Source: Voacanga thouarsii (taxonomy: Eukaryota > Streptophyta > Magnoliopsida > Gentianales > Apocynaceae). From it: a stretch of 64,000 nucleotides of DNA. How positions within the stretch are numbered: position 1 is the stretch's first letter; every line of letters begins with the position of its first letter. Shown here piece by piece: positions 1-12,390 of the stretch. Both the position numbers and the translations under genes were made by a program. The notes beneath the pieces are model-generated. The model saw only the letters and a list, made by a program, of their open reading frames with translations. It ran no database searches and was not told the DNA's origin. The stretch spans positions 3,782,001 through 3,846,000 of the forward strand of contig JANUWF010001101.1 of NCBI GenBank assembly GCA_026120185.1. The letters run 5' to 3'.

Positions 1-1041
1 ATATTCTATCTCATCAGTCTTACTCAAGATATGCACTAAAATCAATCCTTATATAAACCATATATTCTAGATGATTTAAAGCATAAAATTAGTCAACAAA
101 TCTATATTCTAGCAATTATTAACCAATCTTTGATTACTTAGTCTTTTCTCTTAACCTCTTTTTCATGTAAGTTAAGAACAACTAGTGTTGAATAATAGTT
201 CGTCATTCTCTCCTAACATCATTTTGCAAGTTAATTAGAAGAGAACTAATCAATCTAACAAGATATTATGCTCAAGTAATCAAATACCAAGAATAGTAAT
301 AAATTGATCAAAGAACTAAAATCAATACAAAATCATGAATCCAAAAGAATATCATCTAAAAATAATTAAAACATTAATCTCAAATTGTTAATAAATTACA
401 AAGAAGAAAAAAAGAAACCACTGATAGATAAGTAAGCCTTCTTCTTCTTCCTTAAAACTTTCTTGAGCAACCTCCTTTCATTCTCCAAGAATCTCCTTGA
501 TTCTCCTAAATCTTGGTGTTTCTCTAGGAGTTTTCAAAAGAAATTAAATTGAAGAATTGAAAACTATGAAAACTTATTTGTACAATATTATTCTCTTGTA
601 TTTAAAGGAGGCTAATTTCCAAAAAGTGCCTACAAGAGTCCTTTTTTGTGGTTGAAAGAGTTCCCAAAAGAATCAAACTAAAATTGCCAAAATTTACTTG
701 GAAAAGGAAAACTCACCTACATTGTGTAGCATGGAGCCAGTGCCGGTTGTCCTGTGCAGAGCTGGCGCCTGTTATGCTCTGTTTTCCTGACGTCGCTTTA
801 TTTTTTTGCTTGATTTTCACTCCCATCTAGACTAAGGCCTGTGCAAACAATGCTTCGACAAGCACTGCACGACGATGATTTTTCCATCGTTTTCCCCTTT
901 TTCTGCAATAAAATGACAAAACACCTTTCTTAGGGTAAAGTATCAAATATGAAGGAATATATCTAGTTATTGCACCAAATGAATCACAAAAGAAGAACCC
1001 CGAATAGCCAAAAAAATATAGGTGAATTTAGCTCCTATCAC
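1..1041 (-). repeat. Athila-like LTR, partial at the window start (element oriented minus)
   Basis: The sequence reads as the reverse complement of an LTR of the same type as those of the element at 34017-44138. The last 100 bases (blocks around 960-1041, ending CTCCTATCA) mirror the U3 start of that LTR, and the GC-rich passage at 720-880 sits at the same distance from the end. The left end is outside the window. No polypurine tract follows 1041, so this edge is more likely the outer end of a solo or 5' LTR than the inner edge of a 3' LTR. The 60-aa ORF here is incidental. Confidence 0.6.
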
Positions 1042-1664
1042 ATGTGGTGCCATGCCCCTAGATCTAAACATGATCAAATCTGAGATAAAAGAAAGCCAAG
1101 ATAGGAAAAAAGAAGGAGGATGGATCACAACTCTCAATCACCAATAACCACAACTTTCAACCACTTCAACACATCCCAACCCACCCACCACTTCAACACA
1201 AATCAACGTACCTCACAATCACAACACAAACTCCCAACAATACCTGCAAAAAGATCATAGTTGTCCAACACAATGAAATCCTAGTATAAATGATCAAAAT
1301 ATCAATATCAACTAATGCACCATAGAGATTAGGATCACTAAATAAACCCAAAACAAGTGTTATATATGATCAATAGGATTCCACAATAGCCAAACATGAA
1401 GAATGTCATGTACACAAAAACCAAATTAAGAGAAGTACAATAAAATATCCACAAGAAGGTAAGACGTGTATTTTTATCAATAAAACAACATTACCAACCC
1501 ATGCTATTCTAGCAATAATATTTTCAACAAGTTCATGAAATCAAATCAAACAAGAGAAATATACAATTTCTGCCCAAAAATACCAATATATTCATAAAGA
1601 AAATTAAACCATAGAAAGTCTAGAAAAATCATACCATAATAGTCTTCAATGTATGGACAATGAT
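1042..1664 (-). mobile_element. Athila-like internal fragment (part of element C)
   Basis: Non-coding, AT-rich. It lies between the LTR at 1-1041 and the insertion at 1665. Passages rich in CCACTTCAACAC (about 1170-1240) and a CATGCTATTCTA stretch near 1500 resemble, on the opposite strand, the region upstream of the extra ORF in the element at 34017-44138 (37660-38060). The 5-base duplication ATGAT at 1660-1664 and 6500-6504 shows that it was contiguous with 6505 onward before insertion of element A. No intact ORF. Confidence 0.45.
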
Positions 1665-1886
1665 TGAGACGTAAATTTTGGGTGTATAAAAATCATTAAG
1701 TTTAAATCCATCCCTAGTAAGTTTTAATTAAAACATTAATCTTAAATTACGCATACGAGCAAGTATACTCATCACAAGCATAGTATAGGGAATTAACGAA
1801 TATCGATCCTCAAAAGAATAAGTACACACTAATCACTTTTCATTCATTGTTTACCTGACCCAATAAAGTGATAAAATAATAAAAAA

Positions 1887-1935
<49 letters not shown>

Positions 1936-3137
1936 CCCAATGATGCAAATTCATATAACTAGACAATTATCTTGAGAACATAACATTGAATCGCTTAGTA
2001 TTCATCATAATCAATTGTCATCTTGGTATCTTGAAGGAACTTAAGTAAAATCCAATTATTTCCCAAGTCATGAACTCACTTGTGTAGACTCCACTTCTTT
2101 CCTAATCGGTGGAACCACTATCTCTTGATTAATCTAGCAGATTTTCCAATTGCTCTAAAATAGCCAAAAGATGCATTAAACTTTTCCTTCAATCATTACC
2201 CATATACTCTATGTGATAATAAACATGAAATAAGTTGATAATCATATGCTCTAGGTGAAATCAACCGATCTTTGATCGCTTTAGTTCTTGAATCTTAACT
2301 TTGTGTTCCAAGTCCATTAAGATCTAACAAATATGAAACCAATGCAATGAACTTCTAATATCATTTTTCAAGTCAATTAGAAGAAAAAACATTAATAACT
2401 AATGATAACAAGTAATCAAATACCAAGGATAACAATAGATTAATTAAAAATCTCAATTAACTCAAAATTATAATTCCTAAAATAATATTCAATTACAATC
2501 AAAATATTAAGCACATCATTGTTCTAGAAGAATAAACAAAGGATAAAAGATAGAACTTATAGACAAACCCTTCTTCTTCTCTTGGAAACCTCTGTTAAAC
2601 AATACTCCTTTGAGTGGTGAATTTGTCTTTGAAAAATAAGTAACTAGCTTGGATCCTTCAATTCATACCTTTGTCTTGTGTTTTTCTTGTATTTATAGGC
2701 CTCCTTGACACCAAAATTAATAGCTTGAGAAGTATAGATTGAATAGAATTTAGAAAATACTAAAATCCTTTACAAGATACCAAATTAAAGCAAAAATAGA
2801 ATTACACTGCTTCTGGATAGACTGGACCCAGCGCTTGGTCACTTCGACTAGCCCGACACCAGGTTACTTCTATTTTTTTTCTCCAAGTTGCTCTGTTTTT
2901 CTCTGTTTTTCAGAGCAGACCTGGAGCTGGGTTAGGTAGCTTGACCTGGCGCCAGGTGGAATTGGAATTGCATTTTTTTTTTTCCTGAAATCTTCTAATT
3001 CCTACATAAATTTATCAAAAAAACTTTCCACAAGCAAAATATCAAATAGGAAGGAATATGCCTAGTTATTACATCAAAAGTATCTCGAATTAGCCTCAAA
3101 TAACTAGGAAATTAGTGATGAATTTAGTCCCTATTAC
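1665..3137 (-). repeat. Element A 3' LTR
   Basis: Direct repeat of 5060-6499. It starts TGAGACGTAAATTTTGGG (mate: TGATATGTAAATTTTGGG) and ends near CCCTATTACA. About 1.47 kb. It contains the (TA)n run at 1893-1934 and a GC-richer passage at 2815-2970. Many scattered differences from its mate suggest an old insertion; I did not count them. Confidence 0.85.
1893..1934. repeat. (TA)n microsatellite
   Basis: An uninterrupted TA run of about 42 bases inside the element A 3' LTR. The other LTR has only a short TATATA-like stretch at the equivalent place (about 5295-5307), so the run expanded after insertion. Confidence 0.95.
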
Positions 3138-3149
3138 ATTTCCCACACT
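3138..3149 (-). other. Element A polypurine tract
   Basis: On the minus strand the bases next to the 3' LTR read AAGTGTGGGAAA, a purine-rich tract at the position expected for plus-strand priming. The same AAGTGTGGG theme occurs in the 3' UTRs of the related elements. Confidence 0.6.
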
Positions 3150-4513
3150 TAAACATTTGCTTAACCTCAAGTAAAACACTTAAGTCATGAAGAAAATAAT
3201 AAGATAACACAAGCTTTTATTATTCCACAATTTTGATCACAACAAGGCTTATAACCTTCCTTCAAACTTTAGATATAACTTTGCCAATCATTCAACCCGT
3301 TGAAAACAATTGCAAATTGAAGCACTTGATAAGACATAACAAAACTCTTGAAGTCAAATTAAACAAGTTTATACTTTAGTGTAAGACAATTATTTCACCC
3401 TTAAAGCAAAAACGTAAACAGCATAAATCATACAAATCAAGCTACCTACCAACTCAAGCATTATAAATCTAAAAATTGCACAACCCAAGTCATGATTTAA
3501 GGAAAACACTCTATTTTTTTCTCTCAATTTTTTCAATAACTTAGGGAATTGATAGCCTCAAGTAAATGGATTTGTCTTCATGTACCGTATTGGTCCCCTT
3601 ATAGTCATCACTAATCATTTGTCAATACTCTTCTTTCTACCTTTTGCTTAGGGAATTAATAGCCTCAAGAATGTGGATTTCTCTTCACTATCCATATTGA
3701 CCTCCATAATCAGGCAAAAAGAATTCTCTTGTTTTGAAAGATGAAAAAAGAAAAAAAAAACTCATTTTTCTATTTTCAACTCAGAATCAAATTTTTTTTT
3801 TCACAATCTTTCCGCTCAAAATATTCTTTATCCTCACATTCCTTATCAAAACTTAAAGTCAAGCAAAGTTTAAATCCATAATATAAAAGTTAGCCAACAA
3901 CTTTCTCTACATTCATCACATTATTCACATTCAAACTAGATGAGTCAAATAATACTCAAACACCAATGCATAAACAAGATTAACCTAAATTCTCAAATCT
4001 TACCATATCGCATCCAATAAACTACAAAAATCCACCATGAATGACAAAACTCATATCCAAAGTAAGAAAGATCATTACAACCTTGCTAAAGAAATGAGAA
4101 CCACAAAAATTTTGAAAAATTTCACAAAAATTGCACCCAGCCAAAATGTATGTGTATTTGGAAAATATTTTCAATTCTCCCCCCACACTTAAACTAGACA
4201 TTGTCCTCAATGGCAAACAATGTAACAATGAAAGCAAAGCCAAGGACCAAAATAAATTAAAGGAATGAATAGAGTAAAGAAAATACTTCCATAATAATGT
4301 TCCACAAAAGAATATTAAATTTCATCACATTGGAGCATATTCCTTGAAAAATATCGGGGTATTCCTAAAACAAAGAAACAAAACCAAAAAGTATAAATCT
4401 AGAAAAAGCAAAGGAAAGTAAAACCTAAAAACTAAGAAAGGTCATTAAAATTAAAAAGAATAGAAAGAAAAGAAAAGTGACAGAAAATAAATGAAAACTA
4501 GGTAGGTAGTAAA

Positions 4514-4590
4514 TCAGGAGTCCTCAGACTCATTATCATCATTAGTCCCAGTTGCATCATCATCATCATCAGGATCTCTGAGGCATGGGT
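4514..4590 (-). pseudogene. Acidic C-terminal tail of an Athila-type extra ORF
   Basis: Read on the minus strand, the stretch ends DPDDDDDATG, then TNDDNESEDS and a stop at 4514-4516. An equally acidic tail (EDDDTEDDHDDED, stop at 41356-41358) ends the extra ORF of the plus-strand element at 34017-44138, followed there by similar 3' UTR. Only this tail survives in element A; the body of the ORF is missing. Function of the family is unknown to me. Confidence 0.5.
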
Positions 4591-4952
4591 AATGATCCTA
4601 TGCAAGGAGATTGAAGAAATTGTGCACTAGATGGAAAGACTGAAAAATGAGATTTGTGAAGAAAGATTGGACTTTTCTTGAATTCAATCCAAAATTTCAA
4701 AAACAAAGCAATGATTTTGTGTTTGGAATGTGTTTTGGAGGGGTTAAAAATGATATGGCAGTGTTTTGAAGTAAGACTCAGTGATGGGTGGGATCTATAG
4801 AGAAAAGAAGATAGTGAGATTATAGAATTTACAAGTTAATCAATTAATGTACACTCACAAATGAAGGTAGAGAATTACAACATAGAATGAAATCAGGAAA
4901 TTAATTTATACAAACAACATATGGCACCTAGTTATACCAAGAACATATATAC

Positions 4953-4992
4953 ATACATACATACATATATATATATATATGTATGTATATAT
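4953..4992. repeat. (CATA)n/(TA)n microsatellite
   Basis: Repeated ACATACATACAT followed by a short (AT)n run, inside the element A leader. It is low-complexity and produces a spurious small ORF on the minus strand. Confidence 0.85.
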
Positions 4993-5035
4993 AAACGTGG
5001 TTAAATTAATGAAATCCCAACTTTCATGATATTGT

Positions 5036-5053
5036 TCCCCAGTAATAGTGCCA
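5036..5053 (-). other. Element A primer binding site (tRNA-Asp type)
   Basis: The reverse complement is TGGCACTATTACTGGGGA, close to the plant tRNA-Asp-type site TGGCGCCGTTGCCGGGGA used by Athila elements, with decayed CpG positions. It lies six bases from the 5' LTR edge at 5060. Confidence 0.75.
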
Positions 5054-5059
5054 AAAATT

Positions 5060-6499
5060 TGATATGTAAATTTTGGGTGTATAAAAATCATTAAATTTAA
5101 AACCATCCCTAACCAAGTTTTAATCAAAACGTTAATTCAAAATTACATATACGAGTAAGTATACTCATTGCAACTATAGTATAATGAATTAACGAGTATC
5201 GACCTTCAAAAGAACAAATACACACAAATCACTTTTCATTCATTATTTAATCGATCTAATAAAGTGATAAAATAATAAAAAAAATAAGTAAAAATATACA
5301 TATATAACTCAAAGTGCAATTTCATGTAACTAGACAACTATCTTGAAAGCATAACATTGAATTACTTAGCATTCATTACAATCAATTGTCATCTTTACAT
5401 CATGAAGGAACTTAAGTAAAATCCAATCGTTTTTCAAATCATGAACTCACTTATGTAGACTCTAATTCTTTCACAATCCATGAAACCACTATCTCTTGAT
5501 TATTCTAGCAAATTTTTCAATCACACTAAAATAGCCAAAAGATGCATTAAACTCCTCCTTCAATAATTACTCATATACTCTAGGTGATAATAAACATGTT
5601 AATAACCCTATGCTCTAGGTGAAATCAACCAATCTTTGATTATTTTAGTTCTTTAATCTTCACTTCGTTTCCCAAGTCCATTAAGATCTAACAAATATAA
5701 AATTAATGCAATGAACTTCTAACATCATTTTCCAAGTCAATTAGATCAAAACACATTAATAACCAATGATAACAAGTAATCAAATACCAAGGATAATAAT
5801 AGATTGATCAAAAATTCCAATTAACTCAAAATTATAATTCCCAAAATAATAACTAATTACAATCAAAATGTTAAGAACATAATTATTCTAGAAGAGTAAA
5901 CAAAAGATAAAAGATAGAACTCATAGACAAGTCTTTCTTCTTCTCATGGAAACCTCCGTTGAACAATGCTCCTTTGAGTAGTAAATTTGTCTTTGAAAAA
6001 TAAGTAGCTAGCTTGGATCCTTCAATTCATTCCTTTATCTTATGTTTTTCTTGTATTTATAGGCCTTCTTAACACCAAAATTCATAGCTTGAGAAGTATA
6101 GTCTGAGTAGAATTTAGAAAATATCAAAATCCTTTGAAAGATACCAAATTCGCACACAAACAGAATTACACCGCCTCTGGACAGACTAAACCCGGTTCCT
6201 GGTCACTTCGACCAGCCTAGTACCGGGTTGCTTCTATTTTTTTTTCCAAGTTTCTCTATTTTTCTCTATTTTTCCAAGGCAGACCTGGCACCGAGTTGGG
6301 TAGCTTGACCTATCACTAGGTGGCTACTAGAATTGCACAATTTTTTCTCAAAATCTTTTAATTCCTGCACAAATTCATCAAGAACAATTTTCACAAGCAA
6401 AATATTAAATAGGAAGGAATATTTCTAGCTATTACATCAAAATTATCTCAAATTAACCTCAAATAATTAGAAAATTAGTGATGAATTTAGTCTCTATCA
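5060..6499 (-). repeat. Element A 5' LTR
   Basis: Direct repeat of 1665-3137, beginning TGATATGTAAATTTTGGG and ending TCTCTATCA; TGAT...ATCA ends form short inverted termini. About 1.44 kb. Primer site to the left and target duplication ATGAT to the right. Confidence 0.85.
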
Positions 6500-6504
6500 A
6501 TGAT

Positions 6505-8697
6505 CCTATGCAAAGCGGTGGAGGAAAAAGTGCACCAAATGGATGGATTTGAAAAAGGGAAATTTTGAAGAAAATTTGAATTTTTCTTGATTTCAATCCA
6601 TTTTTTCAAGAAAGAATCAAAGATTTGGTGTTTTGACTGTGTTTGGCATTGTTCAGAATGATCTGGCTATGTTTTGAAGTAGAAACCGACAGGGTCTTGA
6701 GAGAGAAAATAAGGGAATTTGAGAAGTTGTTGGAAAAAAATGGCCGAAATCAGCCATTTTAAAACTGATATCTAACGTGACCCAATACCAAGTCTAAGCA
6801 CCTAGACCGGCACCGGGTCACGTCGGATATCTGTACCTAGAACGGCATCGAGTTATGTTAGTTTTCTGTCAATTAAAAGCCAGAGCTGGATCGGCACCTG
6901 GTCAATCTTTCTGAGCCGATGCCTGATCAGCTTTGTTCAAGAATTATGCGTGTGTTTTAAAAAAAAACAAATAGAAATAAAGATAAAATATCACAATCTT
7001 GGGAAAAAAAAATCAATGCATGAACATACTAAGTAAAAAGACGGATAATGAAAATAAAACAAAAATTGTCCAATACGAAAAGTAATAAAGCAAGAAAAAT
7101 TTCGCGTTTTCCACAATCTTGGTCTCGTAAAGATCCGGCTTGACTATTCCCAAGAAGTTTAGTTAATTGACCAATTTAATTTTCCAAATTGTGCATTGAA
7201 ACTTCCAAATTTTTTGTCATTGCATCCACTCTTTGAAAGTGTGTTTTAGTAGAACTTACCGTCCAGTTAACCAAGTCTTCTAATAATGGCTTTGGTGGTG
7301 ATGAATTGTAGGGCAAGGGAAGTGGAGTCCTTTGGTTTCCAGTGAAGTTCAAGGGGTTTTTCCTTAGTTAGTTTTGTTTTGTCTAAAAAAAGTTTGGGTG
7401 ATTTCTCCAACTAGGATTATAGGTAGCACTATATGGATTGTTACCTTATCATCCATTCCCCATAAAAGTGGCTTGTTCCAAGGACTTTAGAGATGATTCT
7501 ATGTTTTGGCACTCATGATTGGGGTGCCCTTCTCTACAAAAATCGCACTTATCATTTATTACTTGTCAAGGACCCGCCATTTGTTCCATCTTTTGAGCCA
7601 ATGCCTCAACTTTTGCTTCCAAAATAGTCATAACTTCTACTTTCTAAACTCCCTAAACACGAGCCTTAGACCTTGAATTGCCCCGTGGATAATTGTTCAT
7701 TGCAATATCCTCAATTAATTCATACAACTCTTCAGGGGTCTTTTAGTTTATTGTTCCTCCTATGGATGCATCAATCAATTGCTTTGAAGAAAAATTTAAT
7801 CTACCTGTAAAAATCTACATTTGCATGCTTAATTCAAACCCATGTGTGGACATTTTCTAAGAATTTCCTTCCACCTTTCCTAACACTTATATAGACTTTC
7901 GGACTCTAATTGTTGAAAACCAAAAATTTCGGTCCTAAGCTTAGTTGTCCTAGCTTGGGGAAAATATTTAGCTGGGAACTTCTCAGGTAACCTATTCCTA
8001 GTGATAATTGACCCTATGAGTAAGGACTTTAATCAAGATTTGACTCTATTCCTAAGAGAGAAAGGAAAAAGTCTCAATTTAATCTCATTTTTCGACACAC
8101 CATTTATTTTGAAAGTGCCATAAATTTTTAGAAAACTAGCAAGGTGGGAGTTAGGATCTTCATCAGGTAACCCATCAAATTGGACTATATTTTGAATAAT
8201 TTGGATTATGTTGGGTTTTATTTTGAAGTTGTTGGCTTCTACCCTGGTCTAGTTACACTCGAATCCATACTTGAAATTGCAAGCTTAGCAAAGTTTCCCA
8301 TGGTTCTTCTATTATTTCCACTATCACCATCATTATTATTTTTGTTAACTTTCATCTCTCTTGCGGTATTTAATTGGTCAGCCCGATTTCTATATACTCG
8401 TCAAATCCTCGTTAGTGTTTTTTTTTATTTGCAGATCAAAGTCCACGAAGTCTCCTACGATTTTTCGGGTTATAAATTAAGAAATCTTCTTGTAGAAAAT
8501 CATAGATTATAAGAAATGGGTTTTACATTGATTTAAACAAACAATTATCGTATTATACACTAGTCAACAATTATAAATGTGTACATTATACAACAACTTA
8601 TGGCACCTATTTAAACAAAGAACATGTATATATATTTACATATAGACATATAAACATGGTTAAGTCAATGAACTCCAAACTTTCATAATACTATCAT
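6505..8697 (-). mobile_element. Element C: Athila-like internal region (leader, gag, spacer), truncated
   Basis: In minus orientation the segment contains, from right to left, the leader (8520-8695, mirroring 35445-35560 of element E), a degenerate gag, and a non-coding spacer (6505-7110) homologous to 4590-4800 of element A. No pol lies between gag and spacer. The right edge near 8697 is an abrupt junction to copia LTR sequence, where the primer site and 5' LTR start should be. The remaining 5' LTR piece is at 31582-32403, on the far side of element B. Confidence 0.7.
7110..8480 (-). pseudogene. Degenerate Ty3/gypsy (Athila-like) gag
   Basis: Gag forms the capsid and nucleocapsid of the retrotransposon particle. 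Reading the minus strand and moving between frames, I see recognisable retrotransposon Gag pieces: [17 protein letters not shown], a [13 protein letters not shown] segment, and a WERWKEIL-like helix. An intact zinc knuckle follows (C-x2-C-x4-H-x4-C, CDFCREGHPNHEC, 7509-7547), then an NPYSATYN-type proline/asparagine stretch. Frameshifts and stops occur throughout. The same order is seen on the plus strand at 35718-37070. No protease, reverse transcriptase or integrase follows; the next sequence is non-coding spacer. Confidence 0.7.
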
Positions 8698-9293
8698 TTA
8701 TTGACTTTCTCAACTACTTTTGTTTACCTCACATTGTACCCAATATCCATCCTATAGGTGGCCCTCGATCTGGCTCTAGAGATTGGAATCAAAGTATAAT
8801 GCTCAGCAAACAAAGTACCTTGGAGATCTCAAATCTGAGGATACTTGTACGTTTGCTATAACTAATTCTATCACTGGTACTACCTAGTTATCCATGTAAT
8901 TATTTCATAGTCAAGTCATCTAATGTATTTGTTCTACTAACAAGCATCCACATGTTAACTTTGAATATCACAATACTCACGGATGTGAGAACTACCGCCT
9001 GATCAAATCAGAAAGTCTAACACGTGCTAGTTTTAATGCATTAATGATATCCTATCTCATTAATACTATGATTAGGGATTATTTAAGTACCAACACAATA
9101 TAGTGTAGTAGGAATTTTACATCATTATCTCTATCATGATTTCTTTAACATGGTGTTGTACTAGGGACTTTATCTAACAGTTATTTTACATGAAAGTAAA
9201 AAAAATAAACTAAAAGATTAAAAATACCTTGTATTATAAAATAAATGTTTCACATATAATTTACAAGTGATTGCTTCTAGGGCAACACTAACA
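8697..9293 (-). repeat. Element B 3' LTR, truncated
   Basis: Homologous to 30980-31581 and to 23680-24273, all in reverse orientation and all ending CTAACA. It is about 0.6 kb compared with 1.7-1.8 kb for complete copies of this LTR family. The purine tract to its right (minus strand GTGGGGATT, 9293-9302) marks it as the 3' LTR of element B. Confidence 0.85.
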
Positions 9294-9303
9294 AATCCCC
9301 ACT
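9293..9303 (-). other. Element B polypurine tract
   Basis: The minus strand reads AGTGGGGATT immediately before the LTR start TGTTAGTGTTG. This is a canonical copia polypurine tract position and defines the LTR edge and the element's orientation. Confidence 0.75.
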
Positions 9304-9307
9304 TACA

Positions 9308-12300
9308 CTAGAGGCAATCATTCATGTATCTAATACCGAATAACTCAACATGCCTATCATGTTTCTTCTGAGATAGTGTTTTTGTAAGCGGGTCAGCTAT
9401 GTTATCATCTATGAGAACTCTCTCTATCTTTACATCTCCTCTTTCAATGATCTTTCTAATCAAATGAAAGCGTCTAAGTACATGCTTCGATCTCTGGTGA
9501 GACCATAGTTCCTTTGCTTGTGCAATGGCTCCATTATTGTCATAATAAAGAGATATTAGATCAATAATACTAGGGACCACTCCAAGCTCTAAGACAAACT
9601 TCTTAATTCAAACTACTTCTTTAGCTACTTCTGAAGTGGCTATGTACTAAACTTTAGTCGTTAAGTCAGCCATAGTATCTTGTTTATAACTTTTCCAACT
9701 TCAATGCCCCTCCACACAACGTAAACACATAGCCAGATTGTGATTTGAAATCATCCTTATCGGATTGAAAACTAGCATATGTATACCCATTTACTTTCAA
9801 ATTACCTTCTTCATACACCAAGAATACATTCTTAATCCTTTGTACGTACTTAAGGATATTCTTTACAGCCGTCTAATGATCTTCTCTAGGATCAAATTGG
9901 TATCTGCTCGTAAAACTTAGAGTACAAGATACATCGGGCCTAGTACATATCTTAGCATACATAATAGAAATTATACTCATATGATCCTTTCAACTTGTGT
10001 CTTAGGACACATCGATTTGAAAGGCTTATCCCATGCTTCATGGGTAAGAATCCCTTGTTAGATTGATTCGTGCTAAACCTCTTTAATACTTTATCTATGT
10101 ATGTAGACTGTGAAAAACCTAGCAACCTTTTTAATCTATCTCTATAGATCCTTATTTCAAGAATGTAGGTTACTTCTCCAAAGTCTTTTATGCAGAATTT
10201 CTTGGACAACCAAACTTTCACTAATTGAACGATAGGTACATCATTTCCTATAAGTAATATGTCATCTACATAAAGCAATAAGAAAACGATTGTGCTCCTA
10301 CTAACCTTCTTGTACACACATAGCTCATCCAAGTTTTGAATGAAACCAAACTCTTTGATGAAACAAACTCTTTGATTGTTTTATCAAAACAGATGTTCCA
10401 ACTCCTGGAAGCTTACTTAAGTCTATAAATGAACTTTTGCAGCTTGCACACTTTTGTGCTACCATTGGATGTGAAACATTTAGATTATGTCATATACACT
10501 TCTTCAGTCAAATTTTCATTTAGAAAAGCGATTTTCACATCTATTTATCAGATCTCATAGTCATAATAAGCGGCAATGGCTAGGAGTATTATAATGGATA
10601 TTAGCATGGCTACTGGCGAGAATGTTTCGTCATAGTTAATACCATGTTGTTGACGATAACCCTTAGCCACTAGTCGTGCTTTATAGGTAACTACATTACC
10701 ATCATGTTATTTTCTTCTTGAAATCCCATTTACACCCAATAGGTTTGATTCCTTTAGGTGGATCAACCAAAGTCAATACTTGGTTGTCGTTCATAGAATC
10801 CATCTCTGACTTCATGGACTTAAGCCATTTGTCAGATTTTGAACTGTTCAGAACTTTCTTGAAGGTGGTAGGCTCATCTTCATCTATGAACAATACGTCA
10901 TTTTAGTTACTTATGAGAAATCTATATTTCTCAGGTGTTACACGTATCCTACTCGACCAACGAGGATCTTATGTAGTAGAAGATTCATCTATTCTCTCAA
11001 TAGATGTGGGATCAGATAATTGATCCTTGTTTATTAGTTCTTCTAGAACATTACTAAGTTCAATTTTACTCCCACTATCCTCTTTGAACATGTGCTCCTT
11101 CTCTAAGAAGACAGCATGCTTCAAAACAAACAATTTATTTTCGGAAGGGAGATAGAAGTAATACTCGAAAGATTCTTTTGGATAACCCACTAACCAACAC
11201 TTCTCAGACTTACTATCAAGTTTGTTTGACTGTAGCCTTTTGACAAAGGTAGGGCAACCCCATACTTTCAAGTAAGATAACTTTGGTTTCTTGCCAAAGA
11301 ACATCTCAAATGGGGTGGTATCAACAGTTTTTTATAGAACTCTATTTAGAATATAAACAGAAGTATTTAGTGCATACCCCAAAATAATTTTGGCAAGTCT
11401 GCAGAAGTCATCATGGTCTGTTCCATGTCTAGAAGGGTTCGATTCCTTTTTTTAGATTTACCATTATATTAAGGTGTATGTGGTGGAGTCCATTGAAATA
11501 ATATCCTATTATCTCTAAGATAAACCTGAAACTCATGGCTTAAGTATTCACTTCCTCGATCCAATCTTGGAGTCTTAATACTTTTGCCAAGTTATTTCTC
11601 TACTTCATTCTTGAAGTCTTTGGACTTATCAAAGGCCTCAAATTTGTATTTCATTAAATACAAATACCCATATCATGAAAAATCATCGATAAAGGTTATG
11701 AAATAGTTATAACATTCTCTTACTTGTATAGACATTGGGCCACATACATCAGAATGTATAGGTTCTAATAACTCTTTGGCCCTTTCTTCTTTTCCAGAAA
11801 AAATGAGTTTTAGCCATTTTACCTAGTAAACGGGACTCACAAGTACCATATAATTCATAATCAAATAACCCTATGTCACCAAGCCTGTGTAACTTAGAAA
11901 CACGATTTTCGTTTACATAACCTAAATGACAATGCTATAAGTAAGAGGTGTTTGAGTTATCAATCTTTGGTTTTTTATTATTTATATTGAGAATTAAATT
12001 ATCCATGTTTAGAACATATAAACTATTAGCCAAAGTGGCAGAACCATAGTAGATATCATTTAATGAAAAAGAATAACATTTATTCTTAAAAATTAAATGA
12101 AATCCATATAAATCTAAACATACAACTGAGATAATATTTTTTAATAAAACTAATACATAATAACAGTTTTGAAGTTCTAAAACTAATCCAAAAGGCAGGT
12201 ATAGCTTGTAAGTCCCCACAACAAGTGCAGCAACCTTTGCTCTATTTGCAGTACTTAGGTCTATGTCACTATTCTCAAGCTTTTTATTGTCCTTTAGTCC

Positions 12301-12390
12301 CTGTAAATTATAGCATAAATGAGATCAACATCTAGTATGAATACCCAGATCTCATTTCTAAAGGCAGTATTTATCTCAATCATAACATAC
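9308..12390 (-). pseudogene. Copia pol (protease remnant, integrase, reverse transcriptase, RNase H) of element B
   Basis: Pol makes DNA from the element RNA and integrates it. From N- to C-terminus on the minus strand I see a decayed protease region (12320-12390); the pre-integrase segment (11935-12219, with CLDLYGFHLIF and YGSATLANSLYVL); and an integrase core in which the usual NGVSERRNRTLLDM motif reads NGKSKKRNRTLLDM (about 11460), so the catalytic Glu is Lys. These are followed by a VWGCPTFVKR segment (10969-11304), the reverse transcriptase box YVDD (10261-10272), and the RNase H end with YYDNNGAIAQA and ADPLTKTLSQKKHDRHVE (9308-9580). Several frameshifts and stops make it non-functional. 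The N-terminal part is on the other side of the insertion at 12391-25319. Confidence 0.9.

Larger units (their letters stand above)
1665..6499 (-). mobile_element. Element A: short non-autonomous Athila-like LTR retrotransposon
   Basis: Two direct LTRs (1665-3137 and 5060-6499) flank an internal region of about 1.9 kb and are bounded by the target duplication ATGAT (1660-1664 and 6500-6504). Orientation is minus: the primer binding site lies left of the right LTR and the polypurine tract right of the left LTR. The internal region goes straight from leader sequence (about 4880-5035) to the spacer seen downstream of gag in related elements (about 4590-4800), then to an acidic ORF tail and 3' UTR. 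gag and pol are entirely absent, so the element would depend on proteins from elsewhere. It sits inside element C. Confidence 0.85.
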
